DNA of 55,937 nucleotides from an uncultured Prevotella sp. (GCA_902800365.1 CADCEF010000015.1:1-55937), one strand, 5' to 3'. Shown: positions 22,821 through 32,216, counted from the first letter of the stretch. The notes: generated from the sequence alone by a model not told the origin. Program-made: numbers and translations.

Positions 22821-24248
22821 TTATTCAAATTTCTCTGCTGGTAGTTTCATGGCGTTTGCCACGTCTACGGCGTTAAACGGTATTCTTCCCTTTGCCATCT
22901 CTGGCGCATTAAACGATTTCAGGAAGTTGTCGTAGAATGTAGGATTCTTTTGTGGCAGACAGAATGGCTTGTGTGCCTTGCCGTTCTTGTCAACATAGCA
23001 GTAGTATGGCTTGCCATACAGTCCGTCGTCACGTTTCGAGGCAAACACAAACCAACGTGAGTTGCTCGACCAACTGTGGTAGGTGTCGCTCATGTCCGAG
23101 TTCACCGCCTGCAGTTTGTCTATCTCGCTAGTTTTCAGGTTCATCATCCACAAGTCGGCCTCTTTGTGCCAGATGGGGAATGTGCCGTAATCCTGCACGC
23201 TGAATAGCAGTCTCTCTCCGTCAGGCGAAACCCTTGGATGGCACACGCTTCGCTCAGTAAACAGCGTGTCAACCTGCGTTCCGATGGTACCAGTTGCCTC
23301 GTCGAATGGTATCCTCACCAGTGCGTACTGCAGGTTTCTGTAGTCTTGTGGCAGTTCTACCTTTGGCGATGAGCAGTAGTAGATATATTTCCCGTCAGGC
23401 GAGAAAGTGGGGAATGTCTCCAACTGTGCAGTATCGCTCAGCAGTTCAGAGCGTATGATGATGTTCTTCTCAAGGTCGGCCACATATATGTCCGACTCAG
23501 TATCGTAAACCTCCAGTCTTTTCTGTGCTGATGCCTGAACTGCTGGCACTACAACATTACATGAGAACACAATGTATCGTCCTGATGGTGCAAACTGGAA
23601 GTAAGTCGATGTCTGCACCATGTCAGGTGTCTTGATGTTCAACTTTCTCAGTCGTCCGTTCTGGTTCAGTATAGCTCCTCCACCTTCGCCTCGCACGTAG
23701 AGCATCGAGAGTTGTGGATTCTGATTGCCTGGTGTGTGGCAGTTCATACAGCGGTTCTCCTGCAGGTTGTAGTCGGCCAGCGCATACTCATCGAAGTTCT
23801 CCACGCAGCGCTGTTTTATCTGCAGTCTGTTCCATATCGAGTAGCCTGGTTCTATCAGTCTGTAGGTAAGATAGCTATCGATGCTGTCGCCCACCACATA
23901 CCAATTGAACTTCTTGTACGATGTCCATTGTCCGTTCTTCAGGGCAGTCACTTCCACCTCTATCGAGTCGTTCTCCTCCAGCAGTTCGCGCCACTCACTC
24001 ATGCAGAACTCTACGTTTCCGCCTTTGCTGTTTATGGTCACTCCTCCAGCCTTCACCTCCACTGCCTCTGCACCTCTAACCACAAAGTTCAGCGGGGCAA
24101 TGTTCACTGGTATCGTAACATCCTTGTAGTCAGGATATATTTCCGCCTCCAGCGCGCTTTGCACCACATCGTGAGGTGTGGGTGTGCAGGCAGTAAGCAG
24201 CATCAGCAGTGCCAGCGTTAGTGTCGTATATATGTATATTGTCTTCAT
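22821..24248 (-). CDS. lipoprotein beta-propeller (PD40 type) with one CxxCH haem-binding motif
   Basis: The product has 475 residues with a lipobox ending LLTAC (Cys21). Residues about 25-150 have a beta-sandwich look. Residues 167-171 are CMNCH, a c-type haem attachment motif, just before TolB-like propeller repeats (FAPSGRYIVFSC, FPTFSPDGKYIYYCSS, HPRVSPDGERLLFS, WSSNSRWFVFASKRDDG). It is therefore predicted to be an exported, membrane-anchored propeller carrying at most one covalent haem. It lies 12 bases after the DUF6057-like gene in the same operon, suggesting they act together. Function unknown. Its 3' end is 12 bases from the convergent kinase gene. Confidence 0.8.
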   Translation of the reverse strand: MKTIYIYTTLTLALLMLLTACTPTPHDVVQSALEAEIYPDYKDVTIPVNIAPLNFVVRGAEAVEVKAGGVTINSKGGNVEFCMSEWRELLEENDSIEVEVTALKNGQWTSYKKFNWYVVGDSIDSYLTYRLIEPGYSIWNRLQIKQRCVENFDEYALADYNLQENRCMNCHTPGNQNPQLSMLYVRGEGGGAILNQNGRLRKLNIKTPDMVQTSTYFQFAPSGRYIVFSCNVVVPAVQASAQKRLEVYDTESDIYVADLEKNIIIRSELLSDTAQLETFPTFSPDGKYIYYCSSPKVELPQDYRNLQYALVRIPFDEATGTIGTQVDTLFTERSVCHPRVSPDGERLLFSVQDYGTFPIWHKEADLWMMNLKTSEIDKLQAVNSDMSDTYHSWSSNSRWFVFASKRDDGLYGKPYYCYVDKNGKAHKPFCLPQKNPTFYDNFLKSFNAPEMAKGRIPFNAVDVANAMKLPAEKFE

Positions 24249-24260
24249 TGTTGTAAATGC

Positions 24261-25865
24261 TTAGTTGCCTTCCAGATTAAACACATCGAAGTAGAACCAG
24301 TAGGTGTCAGCAAAGCGCGGACTTCTGCTCTCTGCCATATAATCCTTTAGGCGGTTTCTCACCTGTTGGTCTTTTATGTACTTCTGCCATTCTTCCTCGC
24401 TGGCCTGTTGCTTCATCAGCCAGATGCACAGGGCTTCCTGGTATAGTTTCTTTATGCGGGGCTTTTCTGTGCAGAATGTGTCGTAGTCGCTCTTAAAGGC
24501 GTCGATATCCTTCTTCTGCAGATCGCTGCACAGCATGTAGTCGAGTGCCACCAGGTTCTCTGGGTTCGATTTCACCAGCTGTGTCAGAATGTAGTGCGAC
24601 TCCTCGCTTGGCGATATCGAGTCCTGCAGATTTACAAAATTAGCTTTTTGCTTGTATCGCTCGTCGTTTCCTGCGCTATCAGCCCAGTCTCTGTAAGGAA
24701 TCGACTGGCGCAGCAGTCTAAGGAATTTCTTTGCAGCTTTCTCGTCGTTTCTTATCAGCGCGCACTCAGCCAGTCGTTTAATGGTGTATGCGTTCTTGTT
24801 TGTTGGCACCGATACACATGCCATAAACGCACCTCTCTCTGCTCGGGCTATGTCACCTATTGCGTAGTAGAACTCGTTCAGATTCATGAACATCAGCGGT
24901 GGGATGTTTGTTCCTATCATGCTGGTAAAGGTGCCCAAGTAGTTTGGATAATAGTCCAATAGCGCATCAGGCAGTGTTCCGTTCTGTGCCTGAACAAGGT
25001 TGTAGATAAAGCGACGTATGGTCGACGATACGCTTTGCTCCATGTTCAGTTTCATTGGCTGTCCGTTCACAGTCATCGAGTTCAGCACTGGGTCGGCTTT
25101 AGCTGTCTTTATCACGTCATCCCAGTTGCCTGTCTGGTAACTGTGAATCATGTGTAGATCTGTCTCTTTGTTAAAGTCGGGCACGTGCATCTTCTCTATG
25201 CCAGGATATTGGCATAGGTCGGTAAACGTCAGGTTGTAGTATCCTCTCACTGCAGGCAGCAGGCATGCAAAGCCCAATGCCACAGGCACTGCCACCTTCC
25301 ACACCGTAATGGCTGCTAACAGCAGGAACACCCATACGCCATACCCGAACATCCAGTAACACAGCACTGCGCCTGGCAGTATGGCAGCAAGGGCCCAATA
25401 CCATTTCTGCTTCAACATTTCTTGCAGTAGCAGGAACACCACCAGTCCGCCAATAAGTGCTATTGTCGACGATAGGGTATAGCCGTAAAACAGGTGGCAC
25501 GATGTCTCGCGCAAAGCCACACCTGCAGCCAGTATCATCGATAGTCCATAATCCAGCTTCTTCAGCTCCAGACTTATCAGCACTATGTACGTCAGCACCA
25601 GCACTGTGGTTAGCGCAGCTGTAAGTATGGCAGCGCCAGCCCAGTCGTAATAGTAGAACTGCGTAAAGAATTCGCCAGCTGCGCAGGCCACCCAGGCGGG
25701 TTTATCCAGCAGCGTACCCACATACTGCCACGACATAAGGAATAGCTGGTTCTGCCCCTTGAAGAAGAAGTGATAGGGGTAGAATATCTGGAAGAAGCCA
25801 AAGCATATCACAGCAAAGGCTATGATTATCAGCAGTGGCCATTTTCTTATGCGATTCCAATACAT
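24261..25865 (-). CDS. multi-pass membrane protein, DUF6057-like
   Basis: The 534-residue product has six or more hydrophobic segments in residues 1-215, starting with PLLIIIAFAVICFGFFQIF and including aromatic-rich motifs (YPYHFFFKGQNQLFLMSWQYV, FFTQFYYYDW). The C-terminal half (about 230-534) is soluble and helical, with the repeat character of TPR-like proteins (EFYYAIGDIARAERGAFMA, AKKFLRLLRQS). It resembles the Bacteroidales DUF6057 family from memory; this is not verified. It sits between the PEP/pyruvate-binding gene and the haem-motif propeller with gaps of 9 and 12 bases, so all three are one operon. Confidence 0.75.
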   Translation of the reverse strand: MYWNRIRKWPLLIIIAFAVICFGFFQIFYPYHFFFKGQNQLFLMSWQYVGTLLDKPAWVACAAGEFFTQFYYYDWAGAAILTAALTTVLVLTYIVLISLELKKLDYGLSMILAAGVALRETSCHLFYGYTLSSTIALIGGLVVFLLLQEMLKQKWYWALAAILPGAVLCYWMFGYGVWVFLLLAAITVWKVAVPVALGFACLLPAVRGYYNLTFTDLCQYPGIEKMHVPDFNKETDLHMIHSYQTGNWDDVIKTAKADPVLNSMTVNGQPMKLNMEQSVSSTIRRFIYNLVQAQNGTLPDALLDYYPNYLGTFTSMIGTNIPPLMFMNLNEFYYAIGDIARAERGAFMACVSVPTNKNAYTIKRLAECALIRNDEKAAKKFLRLLRQSIPYRDWADSAGNDERYKQKANFVNLQDSISPSEESHYILTQLVKSNPENLVALDYMLCSDLQKKDIDAFKSDYDTFCTEKPRIKKLYQEALCIWLMKQQASEEEWQKYIKDQQVRNRLKDYMAESRSPRFADTYWFYFDVFNLEGN

Positions 25866-25874
25866 AATTTTATA

Positions 25875-28865
25875 CTATAGTAATACTACTCCCGATTGTT
25901 TCTTACCGTCCATCATTATCTTCAGCGGCTTCTCAAAGCGTACGTGGCGTACGAACTGAGTCTCTTCCACTGCGGGCATCTGGTCGAGCACCTCCTTCTG
26001 GAATACTCCGTCGCCAGTAAAGGTGTTGATGGTAAAATAGCCCACTCCGAACGATGTCAGGTTCTGGAAGAAGTGTGTGCCCTGCGATGGGTCTACACGA
26101 TAGTTCTTCAGTCCTACCTCTACTATCACGCGGGCGGCCGATATGTGTGGCCACTTCACTGGTATGCCCAGCCAGTAGTCGCTCGAACCCCAGCGTCCCG
26201 GACCTATCAGCACGTAGTTCTTGTCCTCCTGTAGGAACTTGCGGTTTATCTGCTCTATTTCGTTGGCGATGACGGGGTTGTTAACAGCGGTAAAGTCGTC
26301 GTCGGTCTTAACATATACCACATCCACCACATCCTCCGATATTCCGTGTCCCAGCGAGTTGTTCGAGCGCAGCAGACAGTCGCAGTCTGGTATCTGTTGC
26401 AGGTCTTCGTCAAGCACCTGTTTCGCGTCTACTATCGGTCGTATCTGCAGCAGGTAGAACTCGCCCGTACGATCGTCGTTCAGGTTGCACGCAAACTCTA
26501 TCTCCACAGGGCGTTTCATCTCCTCGGCACCCAACTTCTGCGACATCTGCAGCAGCTCAGGCAGCGGGAACACATCGTGCTGCAACACTCCGCAGAACGA
26601 TATCACCTTGCGTCCGCCCTCGTAGATACCATCGCGGATGATGTTGTCCGTCGGATCGTAGGTCGATGCAAGGTATGTCAGTGCACCGTCTTCTGCAGCC
26701 TGCTTTACGCGTACCTTCTTTATATTAAAGCCGTCGTCCACCTTGAAGTCATCGCCCACGTGCGCCATGTCCAGCGCGTAGAATCGTGTCTGGGTCTCGC
26801 TCAGTGCTGTCTCCATCTCCGATGTCTGTAGCACCTGTTTTGGGTGGTATGGCGATACGCGCAGTGTCTGTCCGCCATCCACTATGTATTTCCCTAATCC
26901 AACGGCAAGCGATGCGATACCCTCCTCGGCAGTCTCGTCGCCAATGGGGTAGTAGTTCAGCGAGCGCAGCACACCGCTGAAGTTGGGGTAGTACAAGTCG
27001 CCATACTGCTTTCCTACCACCTCCTGCAGTATCACGGCCATCTTCTCCTGGTCGATGACGTTCTGTGTGGCCAGCATGTAAGCCTTCGAGTCTTTGTAGT
27101 ACACCGATGCATACACACCCTTGATGGCGCACGCCAGCATTCGCAGCATCTCGTACTTGTCGTCGAGATACGGAATCATATAGGTAGAATAGATACCGGC
27201 AAACGGCTGATAGTGGCTATCCTCCAACAGCGAGCTCGAGCGTATGGCGATAGGACTCTTCACTGCGTCGAAGAATGTAAAGAAGTCGGCTATCAGCGAG
27301 TCGGGCAGCTGCGCGCGCATAAAGTGCTGCAGTATCTCCTCGTCGCTTGCGTCGCTCAGTGCTATGCCCCACAGATTGTTCTTCTCCATAAACTCATCGA
27401 AGAAGTCGGTACACAGCACCACCGTCTTTGGTATCGACACCTGTGCCTGCTCAAACTGGTTCAGCTCAGGGTGGCGCTTAATCACCTGGTCGAGGAATGC
27501 CAGACCACGGCCTTTTCCTCCCAACGAACCCTCACCGATACGTGCGAAGTGTGCGTAGCGGTCGAACTTCAATCGGTCGAACACAGCTACCACTCCGATA
27601 TTCTTCATCCGTCGATACTGCACGATGGCGTCGAAGATAATCTGTCGGTGGGCATCCACGTCCTGCAGCTTGTGCCACGTAACGTGTTTCAGGAATGCTG
27701 ATACGGGGAAAATGGCTCGTGCGCACAGCCAGCGGCTCATATGGTTACGCGATACATGATACAGCATCGAGTCGTTTGGTATCTTGAAGATGTTGTCCTG
27801 CAGTTCCTTCAGCGAAGTAACACGTGCCACCTCTTCCTTGGTCTTTGGGTCGCGGAAGATAAAGTCGCCGAATCCCATGTGTTCCTCCATCAGGTGGTGC
27901 AGGTCAACGTTCATCTTTGTCGAGTTCTTGTCGATGAAATGGAAGCCCTCAGCCTCGGCCTTCTCCTTGTTGGCTATCTCCGATGAGTCGAGTATCAGTG
28001 GCACGTACTCATCGCGGCGTCGTATCTCGCGCAGCAGCTTCAGTCCAGCCTCTGGGTCGCCCTCCTCCACATGGCTCAGTCGGCCCTCGTGTGTCCGCAA
28101 GGGGAATCGTGTATCACTAATCACTCCAAGCGTGTTCTCGTGATACTTCTCATACAGCTGCATAGCCTCCTCGTAGGTAGTGGCCAGCACCACCTTTGGG
28201 CGTCCGCGCTTGCGCTGTGCAGCAGCGTGCGGGTTCAGAGCCTCTGTCGAGAATCGCTTACTCTGTGCCAGTATATAATTATAAAGGTTAGGCAGCACTG
28301 AAGAGTAGAATCTGATGTTATCCTCCACCAGCATAATCATCTGCACGCCAGCCTCTTTGATGTCGTGCTCGATGTTCATCTTGTCCTCAATCAATTTTAT
28401 GATCGACATGATGAGGTTGGTGTTTCCCAGCCAGCAGAACACGTAGTCGAACACACTCATGTCCTCGTCCTGTATACGCTTTGTGATACCGTGTGAGAAT
28501 GGGGTAAGCACCACGCAAGGTATGTTAGGGTGTTCCACCTTTATCTCGCGCGCCACAGTGAATGCGTCGTTGTCAGCATTACCAGGCATACATATCACCA
28601 GGTCGATATCTGTGGTATGCAGCACTTTGTTGGCCTCTTCCGTAGTCGATACCTGTGTAAACGTGGGTGGGTATCGCATACCCAGCTCCATATACTCGTC
28701 GAAGATTTTCTCGTCCACACGGCCGTCGTCCTCCAGCATGAATGCGTCGTAGGGGTTGGCTACAATAAGCACGTTGAAGATGCGTCGTGTCATCAGGTTC
28801 ACAAACGACACGTCCTTCAGGTAAAACTTGTTCCACTCCTGTGGTATTTTAGTTACTGCTTCCAT
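25875..28865 (-). CDS. PEP synthase-like PEP/pyruvate-binding protein with receiver-like N-terminal domains
   Basis: The 996-residue product (from ATG 28865, MEAVTKIPQEWNKFYLKDV) opens with two response-regulator-like folds: FNVLIVANPYDAFMLEDDGRVDEKI with DIDLVICMPG, and VQMIMLVEDNIRFYSSVLP with TLGVISDTRFP. From about residue 440 comes a PEP/pyruvate-binding (ATP-grasp) domain with ARIGEGSLGGKGRGLAFL, PIAIRSSSLLEDSHYQPFAG and LLQIRPI. The phospho-histidine and PEP/pyruvate TIM-barrel domains of true PEP synthase are absent. A further motif LIGPGRWGSSDYWLGIPV closes it. Two in-frame ATGs lie upstream (28895, 29018), but the promoter element at 28875-28882 overlaps them. It probably senses or transfers phosphate; the reaction is unknown. 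Confidence 0.82.
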   Translation of the reverse strand: MEAVTKIPQEWNKFYLKDVSFVNLMTRRIFNVLIVANPYDAFMLEDDGRVDEKIFDEYMELGMRYPPTFTQVSTTEEANKVLHTTDIDLVICMPGNADNDAFTVAREIKVEHPNIPCVVLTPFSHGITKRIQDEDMSVFDYVFCWLGNTNLIMSIIKLIEDKMNIEHDIKEAGVQMIMLVEDNIRFYSSVLPNLYNYILAQSKRFSTEALNPHAAAQRKRGRPKVVLATTYEEAMQLYEKYHENTLGVISDTRFPLRTHEGRLSHVEEGDPEAGLKLLREIRRRDEYVPLILDSSEIANKEKAEAEGFHFIDKNSTKMNVDLHHLMEEHMGFGDFIFRDPKTKEEVARVTSLKELQDNIFKIPNDSMLYHVSRNHMSRWLCARAIFPVSAFLKHVTWHKLQDVDAHRQIIFDAIVQYRRMKNIGVVAVFDRLKFDRYAHFARIGEGSLGGKGRGLAFLDQVIKRHPELNQFEQAQVSIPKTVVLCTDFFDEFMEKNNLWGIALSDASDEEILQHFMRAQLPDSLIADFFTFFDAVKSPIAIRSSSLLEDSHYQPFAGIYSTYMIPYLDDKYEMLRMLACAIKGVYASVYYKDSKAYMLATQNVIDQEKMAVILQEVVGKQYGDLYYPNFSGVLRSLNYYPIGDETAEEGIASLAVGLGKYIVDGGQTLRVSPYHPKQVLQTSEMETALSETQTRFYALDMAHVGDDFKVDDGFNIKKVRVKQAAEDGALTYLASTYDPTDNIIRDGIYEGGRKVISFCGVLQHDVFPLPELLQMSQKLGAEEMKRPVEIEFACNLNDDRTGEFYLLQIRPIVDAKQVLDEDLQQIPDCDCLLRSNNSLGHGISEDVVDVVYVKTDDDFTAVNNPVIANEIEQINRKFLQEDKNYVLIGPGRWGSSDYWLGIPVKWPHISAARVIVEVGLKNYRVDPSQGTHFFQNLTSFGVGYFTINTFTGDGVFQKEVLDQMPAVEETQFVRHVRFEKPLKIMMDGKKQSGVVLL

Positions 28866-28874
28866 ATTCGCATG

Positions 28875-28882
28875 CAAAGATA
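28875..28882 (-). promoter_or_regulatory. promoter -7 element of the PEP-binding/DUF6057/propeller operon
   Basis: TATCTTTG on the minus strand, 9 bases before ATG 28865. No good -33 element is seen. Confidence 0.5.
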
Positions 28883-28900
28883 TAAAATTTTCCATAAATC

Positions 28901-28932
28901 TCTGTCTGATTCGCGGATTTTTTGTATTTTTG
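28901..28932 (+). promoter_or_regulatory. promoter of the DUF3857/SPFH genes
   Basis: TATTTTTG (28925-28932) matches TAnnTTTG, with TCTG (28901-28904) at 20 bases as an imperfect -33. It is divergent to the promoter at 28875-28882. Confidence 0.6.
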
Positions 28933-28966
28933 CAGCCGTTATCAATCATATTTTTTGAATTACAAA

Positions 28967-30460
28967 ATGAAACTAAATCTTTTAAAACTGTTTGTACTCT
29001 TAGCTGTACCTTTTGCAACAGCTAACGCTGCCGACGTGAATATGAAGTTCGGCAAGCCCACTAAGGAAGAAATGCTGATGACCACTTACGATGCCGACCC
29101 CAAGGCCGATGCCGTGGTGCTGTGCCGCCTCACCGATGTAGAATATACGGTGGAGTTCAATGGCTATATCGTGGATTATCACGAAAAATGTCGTATTAAG
29201 GTGCTCCAGCCTGGTGGCGAGCGTTTTGCCAAGGTGGTAGTGCCATTTAATAAGAATGTAACAGGCGCCAACCGCTTAGACTCTTCGCACATGTCGCTCA
29301 AGGGCCTGATGTTCGATATGGGTAGTGCCACCAGCGCCGTGTTCAACGATGCCGCAGGCTCCATGCTCGACAACAGCGTGGGCAGCTATACCGATGAGAG
29401 CATCGAAGACCTCAAGGCCACAGCCTTCAATCAGGAGGGTAGCAAGGTGGTGAAGACCAATATGAAGAAGAGCGACGTGAAGACCACCAAGCTTAACGAT
29501 ACCGACTATCAGCTTGAGTTCACCGTGCCTAACGTCAAGGTGGGCACCGTCATCGAGTATGAGTACACCATCCACAGCCAGCTCTTCTGGCAGTTACGCG
29601 ACTGGTATGCCCAGTGCGACATCCCCGTGGTGTATGCCAAGCTCGATATGAACATCCCCAACTATCTGCTGTTTAACATGGAGGAGCAGGGTATTCAGCG
29701 CCTGTCGTGCAGCTGTACCACTGGCACCTTGCGCTATAAACTCGAGAGCGACCCGCTGGCAGCAGCATCGGTGGTCAACACCAATCACTACGTGTGCGTG
29801 GGTCGTAACCTCGCCGCCATCCCAAAGCTCGATGGTATCTGGAATGTCAACGACTACAGTGCCGGCATCACCACCGAGCTGAAGCGCTTCAGCATCCGTG
29901 GCAATGGTGCCATGGACTATGCCAAGACGTGGGATCAGGTTGACGCGATGATTCTGGATAGCGACGAACTGGGCAAGCGCCTGAACGACCACAGTCCTCT
30001 GGCAGCCGAGCTCAAGGCCAGCGATATCCCTTCGATGGAGTATCAGCGCCAGCGTGTTGAGGCTGTGTGCAAGCTCGTGATGAGCAAGGTGAAGTGGAAT
30101 GGCAAATACGCCTTTGCTCCTGCTTCGCCAGCTGAGACACTCAAGAAGGGTGAGGGTAGCAATGCCGATATCAACCTGCTGCTCATCCAGTCGCTGGCCG
30201 AGGTAGGCGTCACTGCCACCCCCGTGCTGCTGCGCACGCGCGACCTTGGTATGCTGCCTTACAACTTCCCCTCTATCCGTAAGATTTCCACCTTCCTCGT
30301 GGGTGTCATCCTGCCAGGTGGCAGCAAGGCCTATCTCGATGCCTCGTCGCCCAGCGGCAGTCTCAACGATCTGCCCAGTCTCATGCTTGTAGAGCGTGCC
30401 CGTCTGCTGCAGAAGGGCCACAAGAGTCAGTGGATAAACCTTCAGAAACTCGAAAAGTAA
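28967..30460 (+). CDS. exported DUF3857/transglutaminase-like protein, short form
   Basis: The 497-residue product starts with a signal peptide (MKLNLLKLFVLLAVPFATANA). The upstream in-frame ATG at 28922 is rejected because it overlaps the promoter. Residues about 35-230 match DUF3857 (EYTVEFNGYIVDYHEKCRIKVL, LEFTVPNVKVGTVIEYEYTI). Residues about 360-480 look like a transglutaminase-like fold, where the usual Cys is replaced in GSNADINLLLIQSLAEVGV; no His/Asp pair is obvious, so it may be inactive. The family as I remember it usually runs about 150 residues further, and this one stops after WINLQKLEK. It is 21 bases from the SPFH gene, so cotranscription is likely. Confidence 0.75.
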   Translation: MKLNLLKLFVLLAVPFATANAADVNMKFGKPTKEEMLMTTYDADPKADAVVLCRLTDVEYTVEFNGYIVDYHEKCRIKVLQPGGERFAKVVVPFNKNVTGANRLDSSHMSLKGLMFDMGSATSAVFNDAAGSMLDNSVGSYTDESIEDLKATAFNQEGSKVVKTNMKKSDVKTTKLNDTDYQLEFTVPNVKVGTVIEYEYTIHSQLFWQLRDWYAQCDIPVVYAKLDMNIPNYLLFNMEEQGIQRLSCSCTTGTLRYKLESDPLAAASVVNTNHYVCVGRNLAAIPKLDGIWNVNDYSAGITTELKRFSIRGNGAMDYAKTWDQVDAMILDSDELGKRLNDHSPLAAELKASDIPSMEYQRQRVEAVCKLVMSKVKWNGKYAFAPASPAETLKKGEGSNADINLLLIQSLAEVGVTATPVLLRTRDLGMLPYNFPSIRKISTFLVGVILPGGSKAYLDASSPSGSLNDLPSLMLVERARLLQKGHKSQWINLQKLEK

Positions 30461-30481
30461 TCAATATAAAACGAAAATTAT

Positions 30482-31363
30482 ATGAATAAAATGGATTCAG
30501 TAAAACCCTATTATCGCGTTCTCGCGTATTGTGGCGGTGCCATCGCCTTCATCTTTATACTCTTCGCCACATGTTGCACTGTTGTCGACTCTGGTGAGGT
30601 TGGTATCCGTTTCCACAAGTGGTCGCTCAACGAGCAAGACTACGGTGGAGTAGAGGGCACCTGTAAGGGTTGGGTGTTCTATAACCCCATCACCACCAAT
30701 GTGTTCACTTATCCCACCTTCACACAGCGTAAGCAGTACGAGACGTTCTCAGTTAACGCTAAAGACGCTTCGCTCTTCGAGATGGACCCCACTATCGCCT
30801 ATCGCATCAATCCCGATAAGGCCTGCGATATCTTCACTAAGTATCGTGTAGGCGTAAAAGACCTTGAAGAGGGCTATATCCGCACCTGTATCTACGAGGC
30901 CTACCGTACCTGCGCCAACCAGTACACCAGTGATTCGCTCATGTCAAACCGCGCCAACTTCGAGCGCGACGTCCGCGCACGCCTCGAGAAGTCGCTTATG
31001 AGCGAGGGCTTCCTTGTTGAGGAGTTCACCAGTAAGATCACTCCTCCATCATCACTGTTGTCTATGATCGATGCCAAGAACACCGCCATCCAGAGTGCTC
31101 TTAAGGCCGAGAACGAGGTTAAGGAGGCTGAGGCCAATGCTAAGATTGCCGTAGCCAAGGCCGAGGGTAACGCCCGCGCCATGAAGATCAAGGCCGATGC
31201 CGAGGCTTATTACAACCGCACCATCGCAGCCAGCCTCTCGCCAATGATTGTGCAAGAGGATATGATCGAGAAGTGGGATGGCAAGATGCCTCAGATCATG
31301 ACCGGCAATGGCGGCATGATGATGGACATCTCAAAGGTTATCGGAGCAGGCGCTAAGAAATAA
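30482..31363 (+). CDS. SPFH/band 7 (prohibitin-like) membrane protein
   Basis: The 293-residue product has one N-terminal TM (residues about 14-31) and an SPFH domain (VVDSGEVGIRFHKW, FSVNAKDASLFEMDPTIAYRIN, VKDLEEGYIRTCIYEAYR). A coiled coil rich in Ala/Glu/Lys follows (ALKAENEVKEAEANAKIAVA), then a glycine/Met-rich tail. Such proteins form large oligomeric rings on membranes and act as scaffolds for proteases or lipids. It follows the DUF3857 gene and is convergent with the next gene 5 bases away. Confidence 0.88.
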   Translation: MNKMDSVKPYYRVLAYCGGAIAFIFILFATCCTVVDSGEVGIRFHKWSLNEQDYGGVEGTCKGWVFYNPITTNVFTYPTFTQRKQYETFSVNAKDASLFEMDPTIAYRINPDKACDIFTKYRVGVKDLEEGYIRTCIYEAYRTCANQYTSDSLMSNRANFERDVRARLEKSLMSEGFLVEEFTSKITPPSSLLSMIDAKNTAIQSALKAENEVKEAEANAKIAVAKAEGNARAMKIKADAEAYYNRTIAASLSPMIVQEDMIEKWDGKMPQIMTGNGGMMMDISKVIGAGAKK

Positions 31364-31368
31364 AAACC

Positions 31369-32157
31369 TTATTTCTGGCGTTTAAGCCTGCCCTCCTGGT
31401 AGGCTTTCTCCAGTTTATCTCTTATCACCTTTCTATCCTTTATGAGCGAGTCGAGCACGGCTCGCTCTTTTTCGTTGTGCATTATCTCATCCTCCAGCTT
31501 CATTCGGCTCTCGTAGTAGGCCTCCATCTCCTCGTCGCTCACGTTTGCCAGCATTCTGCACGCCCTGTATTCCTGCATCAGCATTCGTGCTCTTGTGGCG
31601 CTTACAAAGCGCAGGTCCTCGGCCATTTCCCGCGAGTTGGCTAAGCTGTCGTAATTGCTGGTAAGGTTTCCATTCTCCATCATTTTGGCAAACTCCTTTG
31701 CTATGTTCTCATTATAGTATTCGCGCAATCTGTAGAAGTCGCTTGCCTTTTCCACAAAGTTTATGTTGCCTATGGTGTTTATACTTTCAATGTTCGAGTT
31801 GAAAATGTTCTCCACCGTTTTGTTGTAGTTCAGCTCGTTGTAATATATCATAAGCATATATCCCTCAGTCTCAAGGCTGTCGGGGTTAGCCAAGAATGCA
31901 GCCTGGGCATCCACAAATCCGCTAATCAGCGAGTCCGCAGCATTTATCTCGTCAAGCGATGCCTTCATATCGCATAGCACCATCATCAGTATCTGGTGCT
32001 TCTCGTTCTCCTTCTTGTTGTTGTCAATAATGGCTGCTGTGCCAAAGGTTAGTGCGATAGATACTGTAGTGGCGAGTATCGACAACATAAACTGCTTCAT
32101 CGAGCCCATTCCACTGCCCATTTTCAAACTGCTTGGGGTATGTAACTTAATATTCAT
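31369..32157 (-). CDS. hypothetical single-pass membrane protein
   Basis: The 262-residue product is not recognised with certainty. Residues about 22-45 (FMLSILATTVSIALTFGTAAIID) are one TM segment; the rest is helical and charged, ending in a strongly Lys/Arg/Glu-rich coil. The layout resembles the short DUF6090-type proteins of Bacteroidetes, though no family motif decides it. An alternative start is the Met at residue 20 (MKQFMLS). It has its own promoter at 32185-32216 and no partner gene. Confidence 0.7.
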   Translation of the reverse strand: MNIKLHTPSSLKMGSGMGSMKQFMLSILATTVSIALTFGTAAIIDNNKKENEKHQILMMVLCDMKASLDEINAADSLISGFVDAQAAFLANPDSLETEGYMLMIYYNELNYNKTVENIFNSNIESINTIGNINFVEKASDFYRLREYYNENIAKEFAKMMENGNLTSNYDSLANSREMAEDLRFVSATRARMLMQEYRACRMLANVSDEEMEAYYESRMKLEDEIMHNEKERAVLDSLIKDRKVIRDKLEKAYQEGRLKRQK

Positions 32158-32184
32158 ATTCTTTCATTCTTAGGTTTCCGGCTG

Positions 32185-32216
32185 CAAAGATAATCAATTA
32201 TTTTGAAACTATGCAA
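32185..32216 (-). promoter_or_regulatory. promoter of the small membrane protein gene
   Basis: On the minus strand TATCTTTG (32185-32192) is preceded by TTGC at 20 bases, consistent with the Bacteroidetes consensus. Confidence 0.6.

Noticed and set aside
29594-30421. A 275-residue frame antisense to the DUF3857 gene
   Set aside because: High-GC codon bias of the real gene opens the opposite strand; the peptide has no coherent domain.
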